This document shows positions 56,952-64,000 of a stretch of 64,000 bases of DNA, piece after piece (the stretch's first letter is position 1; each line of letters starts with the position of its first letter). The stretch is taken from assembly GCF_002847525.1 (NCBI RefSeq), contig NZ_PKKM01000001.1, positions 186,001-250,000 of the forward strand. Reading direction: 5' to 3'. Below the pieces are notes generated by a model that made no database searches, was not told where the DNA came from, and saw only the letters and a program-made list of their open reading frames with translations. The stretch comes from Schaalia odontolytica (lineage in GTDB: Bacteria > Actinomycetota > Actinomycetes > Actinomycetales > Actinomycetaceae). The position numbers and the translations under genes were made by a program.

Positions 56952-58637
56952 ATGACACGCAGCATCGTTGAGCAAGCTCACGACATGTACGATGCGGTCC
57001 CCTACGAGGTGCCCGTTCCAGAGAAGTCCCTCTACAGCCTGTTAGATGATGCTGCGCGCCTGTACCCGGATCGGGTCGCCATTGATTACTTTGGCGCAAC
57101 GACCACCTACTCACAGGTTCGTAATCAGGTGCTGAAGGCCGCGCAGGTCCTGCACGAGGCCGGGGTGCGCGCCGGGGATACGGTCGCTATCGCGCTTCCC
57201 AACTGCCCACAGGCTTTTGTCGCTTTCTATGCCTGCATGCGTATCGGAGCTGTTGCTGCGCAGCACAACCCGCTAGCGCCCACTGCGGAGGTTGCGGGGC
57301 AGTTGGCTCGCCATCGCGGTACGGTCGCAATCGTCTGGGAAAAGTGTGTCGACGCCTATCCTCTCGATGTCCTGAACACCGTGTTCACGGTGGATATTTC
57401 GTATGGAATGCCCGCCTCGCAGCGCTTCCTGCTCACGCTCCCCGTCGCTCGGGCACGTCAGACGCGCGACCAGCTGCGCGGGCCCGTTCCGTCGGGGACA
57501 CGATCGTGGGACCGCGCTGTTGCCTCGTCGACTCCGATTGCGTCATCCCATCCGCTGCCGTCTGGGAGCGACCGCGCCGTCATCCTGCACACGTCTGGCA
57601 CCAACGGCGTTCCCAAGTCCGCTCCCCTCACGCACCGCAACATCGGCGTCAACGTCAATCAGTGCATGTTCTGGGTGTGGAAGCTACACGAGGGCGCTGA
57701 GACGTTCTTCTCTCTGCTCCCCTACTTTCATGCGTTTGGGCTGACCTTCTTCCTGTGCGCCGCGGTCCGTAAGGCGGCGACGCAGGTCCTCCTCCCCAAG
57801 TTTGACGCACAGATGGCCCTCGACGCCCACAAACGTCGTCCGGTGTCTTTCTTCGTCGGCGTCCCTCCGATGTTCGAGCGCATCCTGCGCCAGGCGCGCA
57901 AGACGCACACGGACATCTCCTCCATCCGTTACTCCGTGGCGGGCGCGATGCCTCTGTCGACCGCGCTTGCTGAGCAGTGGGAAGAAGCCACGGACGGCAT
58001 GATTGTCGAAGGCTATGGCCTGTCCGAAACCGCTCCGGTGCTCACGGGCGCTCCCCTGTCCGACAAGCGCCGCCACGGCGTGCTCGGGGTGCCCTTCCCT
58101 TCCACGCAGCTGCGCCTCGTCTCCCTCGAGGATGACACCGTTGACGTCGAGGACGGCCAGCCCGGCGAGATCATTGTGCGCGGGCCCCAGGTCTTCGACG
58201 GCTACCTCGACGCTCCGGACGAGAGTGCGCGCGTCTTCACCTCCGAGGGCTGGTTCAAAACCGGTGACATCGGAGTGAACAACGATGGGTTCATCACAAT
58301 GGCGGACCGCAAGAAGGAGCTGATTCTTTCCGGCGGTTTCAACGTGTACCCATCACAGGTGGAGGCGGCAATTCGTTCCCATCCGGCCATCGCCGACGTC
58401 GCTGTTGTCGGTGTACCTGTGTCCGACGCGACAGAAGAGGTCGCTGCAGCGGTCATCATGGAAGACGGCAGCGCGCCACTCACGCTCGAGGAGGTGCGTG
58501 CCTGGGCTGAGAAGACGATCGCCCACTACGCACTCCCCCGTCAGCTGGTCGTCATCGCCGAGCTTCCCCGTAACCAGATGGGTAAGATCCTGCGCCGCAA
58601 GGTTGCTCAGCTCGTGCGCGAGAGGCTCGGACGCTGA
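56952..58637 (+). CDS. Long-chain fatty-acid-CoA ligase (AMP-forming)
   Basis: A 561-residue ANL-superfamily adenylating enzyme. P-loop LHTSGTNGVPKSAPLTH, EGYGLSETAPVLTG (A5), GWFKTGDIGVNNDGF (A7), DRKKELILSGGFNVYP (A8) and the C-terminal lysine in NQMGKILRR. It activates a carboxylic acid, probably a fatty acid, with ATP and CoA. AGGAGG lies six bases before ATG. It stands between the metallopeptidase gene and a convergent endonuclease. Confidence 0.92.
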   Translation: MTRSIVEQAHDMYDAVPYEVPVPEKSLYSLLDDAARLYPDRVAIDYFGATTTYSQVRNQVLKAAQVLHEAGVRAGDTVAIALPNCPQAFVAFYACMRIGAVAAQHNPLAPTAEVAGQLARHRGTVAIVWEKCVDAYPLDVLNTVFTVDISYGMPASQRFLLTLPVARARQTRDQLRGPVPSGTRSWDRAVASSTPIASSHPLPSGSDRAVILHTSGTNGVPKSAPLTHRNIGVNVNQCMFWVWKLHEGAETFFSLLPYFHAFGLTFFLCAAVRKAATQVLLPKFDAQMALDAHKRRPVSFFVGVPPMFERILRQARKTHTDISSIRYSVAGAMPLSTALAEQWEEATDGMIVEGYGLSETAPVLTGAPLSDKRRHGVLGVPFPSTQLRLVSLEDDTVDVEDGQPGEIIVRGPQVFDGYLDAPDESARVFTSEGWFKTGDIGVNNDGFITMADRKKELILSGGFNVYPSQVEAAIRSHPAIADVAVVGVPVSDATEEVAAAVIMEDGSAPLTLEEVRAWAEKTIAHYALPRQLVVIAELPRNQMGKILRRKVAQLVRERLGR

Positions 58638-58673
58638 CTTCGTCTGGGTGGACTGCCGCCGAACGCTTCGGGT

Positions 58674-59708
58674 CTAGGCGGGCCACCAGATACGCACCAG
58701 GGGCAGGAGCGCCCGTGTTTCTTCATCCACCCGGTCGTACACGTCGGTGTACAGCCGCACGAAGTCGTCCAGGTCGATCAGGCGCACCGGAATATTCGAG
58801 CGATCAGCCTCCAGGCGTGCATCGCGGGTGAAGCCTCCCGTCGAGACGTAGAGGCCTCGGTCTCCGGGGCGCAGCCCGCCGATGAACGAACGAATTTCTG
58901 GCGTTCCCATCGCACTCTTGCGGTGTTTGACCTCAGCGACGATGTGCGGCGACTCGAGGCCGAGTGCGTCCGGCGTTGCGATGACGTCGCGACCACCGTC
59001 CGGTCCTCGTGCCGTGATGCGCGAGTAGTATCCCATCGCGCGCAGCAGGCCAGCGGTGAGCGCTTCCATCTGATCCCACTCGAGGTCAAGAACGCGGTCC
59101 TTGATGCGTTCGATGCCGTCTTCCGCCGATGCAGCCCGAGCATCATCATCGAGGCCAACAGGCTGCGTCTCGTCCACACGTGAGTTTTCGACCACCTGGA
59201 CGTCACCGCTAGTGCGCTGGACCTGTGGCGCTCCTCCCCATCCCTGAACGCCTGCCGCACGGGCGAGCTCGGCCGCCACTTCCTCGGAGATTCGGAAGAT
59301 TGTGGTGCCGGCGCCGAGGCGTGCGCGGGCATCCGTGGGCAGCGCATCACGGCTCGCTGCCCCGTACCACTGGACGGGACGCACGTAAGATACTTCGTCA
59401 TCGGTGGACTCGTACCAGTCCCCGGTCACGCGGCCAATCAGGTACTCGCGAGTGCCGGGATCATAGGTCACGACGCGGGTGCCCTCCGTCATGTCCGCCA
59501 GGAAATGGTGCACCTGGGAGGCCGCAGAAATCACCGATGCGGCCGACTCTGTGGGATGAGCGAGCGCGTGTGCGTCGCGGAGCTGTTCGTAGCTCATACC
59601 GCGAACATCCCGGCCGCCAAAAGTCCAGCGGATCGCGACGATACCCGTGTCTCTCCACAGCTGTGCGTATATTCCGCCGTGGCCAGCCCGGACCATCCAC
59701 ACGCTCAT
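58674..59708 (-). CDS. Mrr-like restriction endonuclease with N-terminal sensor-type domain
   Basis: A 344-residue protein. The C-terminal third is an Mrr-cat PD-(D/E)XK nuclease: GPDGGRDVIATPD and VAEVKHRKSAMGTPEIRSF, with the catalytic Asp and Glu-x-Lys. The N-terminal VWMVRAGHGGIYAQLW and GIVAIRW resemble the domain preceding Mrr-type nucleases that may bind DNA or modified bases. A solitary gene without a methyltransferase fits a type IV, modification-dependent enzyme; that is inference. An intact frame. Confidence 0.82.
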   Translation of the reverse strand: MSVWMVRAGHGGIYAQLWRDTGIVAIRWTFGGRDVRGMSYEQLRDAHALAHPTESAASVISAASQVHHFLADMTEGTRVVTYDPGTREYLIGRVTGDWYESTDDEVSYVRPVQWYGAASRDALPTDARARLGAGTTIFRISEEVAAELARAAGVQGWGGAPQVQRTSGDVQVVENSRVDETQPVGLDDDARAASAEDGIERIKDRVLDLEWDQMEALTAGLLRAMGYYSRITARGPDGGRDVIATPDALGLESPHIVAEVKHRKSAMGTPEIRSFIGGLRPGDRGLYVSTGGFTRDARLEADRSNIPVRLIDLDDFVRLYTDVYDRVDEETRALLPLVRIWWPA

Positions 59709-59817
59709 GGCTACACCTCACCTTCTCTTGCTCCAATGTCGCCACGGTCACGTTACCGCGAATATGTGGAGGGCGCAGACGATAGGCGTTCGGATAGGGC
59801 AGTCCCTGCATAGATGC

Positions 59818-59849
59818 GTGTCCTCGGCGCCGAGGGGCACCGGGGACAC
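59818..59849 (-). terminator. Possible terminator of the suf operon
   Basis: A 10-bp stem (GTGTCCTCGG with CCGGGGACAC, one wobble) and a 12-base loop, just beyond sufT. No U-tract. Confidence 0.4.
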
Positions 59850-59864
59850 ACATCTTGTCACTTG

Positions 59865-60299
59865 TCAGACGTTGAAGCCAATCGCGCGCAGCTGCTCACG
59901 GCCGTCCGGCGTGATGCGATCCGGACCCCACGGCGGCATCCAGACCCAGTTGATCTGCACCTCGTCGGTGACCCCAGACAGGATCGTCTGTGCCTGACGC
60001 TCGATCACATCGGTGAGCGGGCATGCCGCGGATGTCAGCGTCATGTCGAGACGCACCTGGTTCTCTGAGCCAATAACGACGCCGTAGACGAGGCCGAGAT
60101 CGACAATGTTGATGCCGAGCTCGGGGTCGATGACGTCCTTGAGGGCTTCCAGCACGTTTTCTGCGGCAAGCGTTCCCTGCTCGATGACGTCGGTGCCGTC
60201 GATCTGGCGAGTGGGCACCTCGGCGCTCGGAGTTTCCGGCTGGGCGGGCGCGCCGAAGCGTTGCTCAACCGGCTCAGACTGAGCCATCGGGTTACTCAT
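59865..60299 (-). CDS. sufT: Iron-sulfur assembly factor SufT (DUF59/MIP18 family)
   Basis: A 144-residue protein. The DUF59 core has VIDPELGINIVDLGLVYG and the conserved Cys in TLTSAACPLTDVIE; a ~45-residue polar N-terminal extension precedes it. SufT helps mature Fe-S proteins and closes the suf operon, as here. The start at 60299 lies 10 bases after the sufU stop; ATG four codons later is possible. Confidence 0.93.
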   Translation of the reverse strand: MSNPMAQSEPVEQRFGAPAQPETPSAEVPTRQIDGTDVIEQGTLAAENVLEALKDVIDPELGINIVDLGLVYGVVIGSENQVRLDMTLTSAACPLTDVIERQAQTILSGVTDEVQINWVWMPPWGPDRITPDGREQLRAIGFNV

Positions 60300-60309
60300 T
60301 CCTGTTCCT

Positions 60310-60786
60310 TTACTGATCGGCGGGCTCGCCCGCAGTGGAGATATCGATACCAGACTTTGCCATCGCGTCGCGCAGCGCGTACCACCCCAGGAGGGCGCAC
60401 TTGACGCGATTCGCGAATTGGGAGGTGGATTCCAGAGCGGCCGCGTCCCCCAGGTCGTCGAGAATTTCGTCGTCGACGCCGAGGTTGCGCGAGTGCATCA
60501 TGACTTCCATGTCTCGGTAGAGACGACCGATTTCCTCGGCAGACTTGCCTTCGGTCAGGTCGGTCATCATGGACAGCGAAGCGCGCGAGATCGAGCAGCC
60601 GTCGCCGTCCCATTGGAGGGCAGCGAGGTGGTCGCCGTCGAGCGTGACTCCGAGGGTGACCTCGTCACCGCACGTGGGGTTGACCTGGTGCGAGGACGCG
60701 TCCATGCCCGACGGATCGCCCGCGCCGTGCTTCTCACGAGCGTGATCCAGGATCACCTGCTGATACAACTGTTCAAGACTGCCCAT
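60310..60786 (-). CDS. sufU: SufU zinc-dependent sulfurtransferase
   Basis: A 158-residue SufU that accepts sulfur from SufS. The three zinc/sulfur cysteines are in NPTCGDEV, GDGCSISRASLSM and RVKCALLGWYAL. ATG 60786 has AAAGG; the frame extends well upstream into sufS, but that part is not family-like. It lies 34 bases after sufS. Confidence 0.95.
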   Translation of the reverse strand: MGSLEQLYQQVILDHAREKHGAGDPSGMDASSHQVNPTCGDEVTLGVTLDGDHLAALQWDGDGCSISRASLSMMTDLTEGKSAEEIGRLYRDMEVMMHSRNLGVDDEILDDLGDAAALESTSQFANRVKCALLGWYALRDAMAKSGIDISTAGEPADQ

Positions 60787-60820
60787 GGTTTCCTTTCGTA
60801 CCCACCGATTGCTAGCAATT

Positions 60821-62098
60821 CTACTGACCGAAGAAGCCGCGCACCTTCGACAGGCCATCGACGAGGCGTTCGATTTCCTCACCGGTGGTGGTCGGAGCGA
60901 CCGACGCGCGAGCGGAGGAGCGCACCTGGAAGAAGGTATGGAGTGGAATCGCACAGTGGTGTCCGACGCGAACGGCCACGTCCACGGAGTCCATGAACTG
61001 GCCGACGTCGTGCGGGTGAACCCCTTCCACCGCGAAAGCAACGACGCCGATTCGGTCAACATCTGAGTCGGGTCCCAGCACCTTGATCCCGTCAATCGAC
61101 GAGATACCGTCGAGCATCATGGAAGTGAGGGCATGCTCGTGGGCCTCCACTCGGTCCATACCGAGTGTCGACAGGTAGCGCAGGGCCTCAGACCATGCAG
61201 CAATCTGTGCGACGGGCTGCGACCCTGCTTCGAAGCGCTCGGGCGGCGCCATGAAGGTCGATTCCTCCATGGTGACCCACTCGATCATGGAACCGCCGGT
61301 AAGCACTGGCGGCATAGCAGCGAGCAGCGAACGGCGTCCCCACAGTGCACCGGCACCCGTGGGGCCCAGCATCTTGTGGGATGAAAACACGGCGAAGTCA
61401 ACGTCGAGCGTCGACAGATCCAGAGGTATGTGGGCACTGGACTGACAGGTGTCGAGGAGAATCAGAGCGCCGACGGAGCGAGCGGCCGCCGTCACGGCAG
61501 CAACGGGCGAGACGGCGCCGGTCACGTTGGATACGTGGGTAAACGCAACCAGTCGAGTGTTCGGTGTGATGACGGAGAGAGTCTCCAGGTCGATTCGGCC
61601 GTCGGGCGTCAGATCCAGCCACGCGAGCTCGGCACCCGTGCGCTCACACAGCTGCTGCCACGGAACGATGTTCGCGTGATGCTCGGCGCGGGTGCACACG
61701 ATGCGATCGCCAGGCCCCACGCGCAGAGCGGCCGACTCCGAGCCTCCCATCCCCTGCGATGCGTGTCCCATGGAGAGAGCCACCAGGTTGATCGCCTCGG
61801 TCGCGTTCTTCGTCCACACGACCTCGTCGGGGGCGACGCCCACGAACGAGGCCAGGGTGCCCCGAGCGCTCTCAAAAGCGTCGGTCGCCTCGTCGCCGAG
61901 AAGGTGCGTACCTCGGTGGACCGCGCCGTTGCTACGGCGGTAGAAGTCGGCCTCGGCGTCGATGACGCACGCAGGCTTCTGCGAGGTCGCAGATGCGTCG
62001 AGGTACGCAATGGGCGCGCCGCCGCGCCCGACGCGACTCAGAATCGGAAAGTCCGATCGAATCGCGTCGAGCTCGGCGGCGGTGAAGTCCGTAGACAC
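60821..62098 (-). CDS. sufS: Cysteine desulfurase SufS
   Basis: A 425-residue PLP enzyme that takes sulfur from cysteine for Fe-S clusters. The PLP lysine is in FSSHKMLGPTGAG; the active-site Cys in RVGHHCAIPLH; the N-terminal segment has YLDASATSQKP. GTG start at 62098 with only a poor ribosome-binding site, five bases after the sufC stop, so translation probably relies on coupling. Confidence 0.95.
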   Translation of the reverse strand: MSTDFTAAELDAIRSDFPILSRVGRGGAPIAYLDASATSQKPACVIDAEADFYRRSNGAVHRGTHLLGDEATDAFESARGTLASFVGVAPDEVVWTKNATEAINLVALSMGHASQGMGGSESAALRVGPGDRIVCTRAEHHANIVPWQQLCERTGAELAWLDLTPDGRIDLETLSVITPNTRLVAFTHVSNVTGAVSPVAAVTAAARSVGALILLDTCQSSAHIPLDLSTLDVDFAVFSSHKMLGPTGAGALWGRRSLLAAMPPVLTGGSMIEWVTMEESTFMAPPERFEAGSQPVAQIAAWSEALRYLSTLGMDRVEAHEHALTSMMLDGISSIDGIKVLGPDSDVDRIGVVAFAVEGVHPHDVGQFMDSVDVAVRVGHHCAIPLHTFFQVRSSARASVAPTTTGEEIERLVDGLSKVRGFFGQ

Positions 62099-62103
62099 GG
62101 TGA

Positions 62104-62856
62104 TCAGAGACCCAGGTACTTGTCGTAGCCGTTCTCTTCGAGCTCGTCGGCCAGCTCGGGGCCGCCCTGAGCGGCAACGCGGCCGTCAACGAACACGTGA
62201 ACGTGGCTGGGCTTGATGTAGCGCAGGATGCGGGTGTAGTGCGTGATCAGCATGACGCCGCAGCCGGTCTCACCGTGGACGCGGTTGACGCCCTCGGACA
62301 CGATACGCAGAGCGTCAACGTCGAGGCCGGAATCGGTCTCGTCGAGGACGGCGAAGGAGGGCTTGAGGAGCTCCATCTGAAGGATCTCGAGGCGCTTCTT
62401 CTCGCCACCGGAGAAGCCGACGTTGACATCACGCTCGGCGAAGTCGGAGTCCATGCGCAGGTTCTCCATGGAGCTCTTCATGTCCTTCACCCACGAGCGC
62501 AGAGCCGGAGCCTGACCGTCGATGGCGGTCTTGGCGGTGCGCAGGAAGTTGGAGACGGACACGCCAGCGACCTCGACGGGGTACTGCATGGCCAGGAACA
62601 GGCCAGCCTTAGCGCGCTCATCGACGCTCATCTCGGTGATGAGCTGGTCGTCGAGCCACGCCTCACCCGAGGTGATCTCGTAGTCGGGGTGACCGGCCAG
62701 AGCGTAGGCCATGGTGGACTTACCGGAACCGTTGGGGCCCATGATGGCGTGGATTTCGCCGGAGTTAATCGTCAGGTTAACGCCCTTGAGGATTTCCTTA
62801 GGGCCCTCGGCGGTCTCGACGGAGACGTGCAGATCCTTAATACGCAGAGTCGACAT
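62104..62856 (-). CDS. sufC: SufC ATPase of the SUF scaffold
   Basis: A 250-residue ABC ATPase that works with SufB and SufD. Walker A GPNGSGKSTMAYAL, signature FSGGEKKRLEILQ, Walker B FAVLDETDSGLDVDAL, H-loop LITHYTRILR. It powers cluster assembly on the SufB-SufD scaffold. It lies between sufD and sufS in the usual order. Confidence 0.97.
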   Translation of the reverse strand: MSTLRIKDLHVSVETAEGPKEILKGVNLTINSGEIHAIMGPNGSGKSTMAYALAGHPDYEITSGEAWLDDQLITEMSVDERAKAGLFLAMQYPVEVAGVSVSNFLRTAKTAIDGQAPALRSWVKDMKSSMENLRMDSDFAERDVNVGFSGGEKKRLEILQMELLKPSFAVLDETDSGLDVDALRIVSEGVNRVHGETGCGVMLITHYTRILRYIKPSHVHVFVDGRVAAQGGPELADELEENGYDKYLGL

Positions 62857-62872
62857 ATGTATTCCTTACAGC

Positions 62873-64000
62873 TCAGTTGTTACGGGACTTGGCCAGCTCG
62901 GCCTCGACGGTTGCCATGAGGTGGTCAACCACCTCGGGGACGCCGATCTGATTGATCAGTTCGGCGAAGAAGCCGCGCACGACCAGGCGGCGTGCCTCGT
63001 GCTCAGGAACACCACGGCTCATCAGGTAGAACAGCTGCTCGTCGTCGAAACGGCCGGTCGCGGACGCGTGTCCGGCGCCTTCGATTTCGCCGTTCTCGAT
63101 CTCGAGGTTGGGCACGGAGTCGGCCTTGGCGCCCTCGGTGAGCACCAGGTTGCGGTTGAGTTCGTAGGTGTCCGTGCCGTCAGCGGCCTCGCGAATGAGG
63201 CAGTCGCCAATCCACACCGAGTGTGCGTCCTTGCCCTGGAGGGCACCCTTGTAGGTGACGCGCGAGAAGCACTTCGGGTGGGAGTGGTCAACGAACACGC
63301 GGTGCTCGAGGTGCTGGCCGCCGTCCACGAAGTAGATGCCGAGCATGTTGAGCTCGGCGCCGGGGCCGCGGAAGTCGGTGTCGGCACACACGCGCACGAG
63401 GTCGCCGCCGAAGCTAACAACGATGTGCGTGAGCTTGGAGTCACGGCCGAGCGCCAGACGCTGGTTCGAGGCGTGCAGAACGGTGTCGTCCCATTCCTGG
63501 AGCGACACGACCGTCAGGTTCGCACTGTCGCCGGTCTCGACCTCGACGGTCTGGTTGAGCGCAGCCTGCGCGGAGCCGGTGTGCGACAGGATGACGGTCG
63601 CCTTGGAGAACTTGCCGGCGCGGATCACGAGGTGCTGCGCGCGCGTGCCTTCGACATCCGCGACGTTGATGCGCACGGGCGCGTCGAGCTCGGCCTCGGC
63701 CGGGATCTCGACGACGGTCGCCTGCTCGAATCCGTTCCAGGCAACGACCGCCGTGCGGTCGCCGGGGGCCAGCACGGTTCCAAGACGCTTGTCGTCGCGC
63801 GACACGGTTTCGACGACGACGGGAGCCGGAGCATCAACCGTCACGGGAGCGTCGCCGGCGTCGTAATTGGCAGGCTCAAACAGGCGCTCGATGCGACGCA
63901 TCGGGGTAAAACGCCAGTCCTCTTCGCGGCCGTGAGGCACCGCAATATCGTTCAGGTCGAACGAGGTCGGACGGTCCGCGCGCGACGGGTGAGCCTTCTC
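62873..64000 (-). CDS. sufD: SufD scaffold protein; start beyond the window
   Basis: At least 375 residues of SufD; the frame stays open to the right edge (EKAHPSRADRPTSFDLND...), so roughly the first ten or more residues are missing. An internal GTG at 63940 is not the true start because conserved SufD sequence continues above it. Typical parts: EDWRFTPMRRIERLF, the beta-helix body with NLVLTEGAKADSVPNLEI, and the end with GHASATGRFDDEQLFYLMSRG. It forms the SufBCD complex; sufB should lie just to the right. Confidence 0.94.
   Translation of the reverse strand, partial: EKAHPSRADRPTSFDLNDIAVPHGREEDWRFTPMRRIERLFEPANYDAGDAPVTVDAPAPVVVETVSRDDKRLGTVLAPGDRTAVVAWNGFEQATVVEIPAEAELDAPVRINVADVEGTRAQHLVIRAGKFSKATVILSHTGSAQAALNQTVEVETGDSANLTVVSLQEWDDTVLHASNQRLALGRDSKLTHIVVSFGGDLVRVCADTDFRGPGAELNMLGIYFVDGGQHLEHRVFVDHSHPKCFSRVTYKGALQGKDAHSVWIGDCLIREAADGTDTYELNRNLVLTEGAKADSVPNLEIENGEIEGAGHASATGRFDDEQLFYLMSRGVPEHEARRLVVRGFFAELINQIGVPEVVDHLMATVEAELAKSRNN

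Overview
The window reads as chromosomal core DNA from a high-GC Gram-positive (Actinobacteria), most likely Actinomycetaceae (Schaalia/Actinomyces type). The case rests on gene content: the actinobacterial integration host factor mihF, a Pup-ligase cluster with no 20S proteasome genes, DUF4191, an ImuB/DnaE2 mutasome with actinobacterial LexA boxes, and many apparent leaderless starts. The genus assignment is inference. I see no transposase, prophage, CRISPR array or rRNA. Coding density is very high, and many neighbours overlap as ATGA.

Layout. 1-4.8 kb (minus): mihF-gmk-rpoZ-coaBC-metK, then a VKOR-like gene and the 5' part of priA. 4.9-13.1 kb (minus): the pyrimidine operon pyrR-pyrB-pyrC-carA-carB-pyrF, preceded by a PyrR-type RNA hairpin that buries the pyrR ribosome-binding site. 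13.1-13.8 kb: a small DUF2249 protein (plus) behind a 40-bp palindrome made of two CsoR/RicR-type operators. 13.8-18.3 kb (minus): aroC-aroK-aroB-(second, degenerate shikimate-kinase-like gene)-efp-nusB. 18.4-25.1 kb (minus): trmI-arc-dop-pup-pafA-FKBP, the pupylation cluster. 25.2-27.0 kb (plus): a RecB-like Fe-S nuclease and an aldo/keto-reductase homologue without its catalytic residues.

27.1-31.3 kb: small metabolic and redox genes, tRNA-Leu(GAG), MarR and HAD genes. 31.3-41.0 kb: a split SOS mutasome (dnaE2; imuA'-imuB) with two LexA boxes, enclosing a zinc alcohol dehydrogenase and an SNF2 helicase. 41.1-42.7 kb: PEBP protein, trmL and a membrane protein. 42.9-46.1 kb: lpdA-sucB. 46.1-48.3 kb: a kinase-like membrane protein and a DUF4191 protein. 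48.4-52.1 kb: an amino-acid ABC importer with twin lipoproteins and shared palindromic operator-like sites. 52.2-58.6 kb: an ABC-F ATPase, a queuosine-precursor transporter with tgt, a zinc metallopeptidase and an acyl-CoA ligase. 58.7-64 kb (minus): an Mrr-like endonuclease and the suf operon (sufD-sufC-sufS-sufU-sufT), sufD running off the right edge.

Most of this is housekeeping. The least explained elements are the metal- or persulfide-type operator in front of the lone DUF2249 gene, the twin-SBP operators, several apparent pseudoenzymes (AKR, kinase, second shikimate kinase), and a TGT with a non-standard pocket motif next to a queuosine-precursor transporter.
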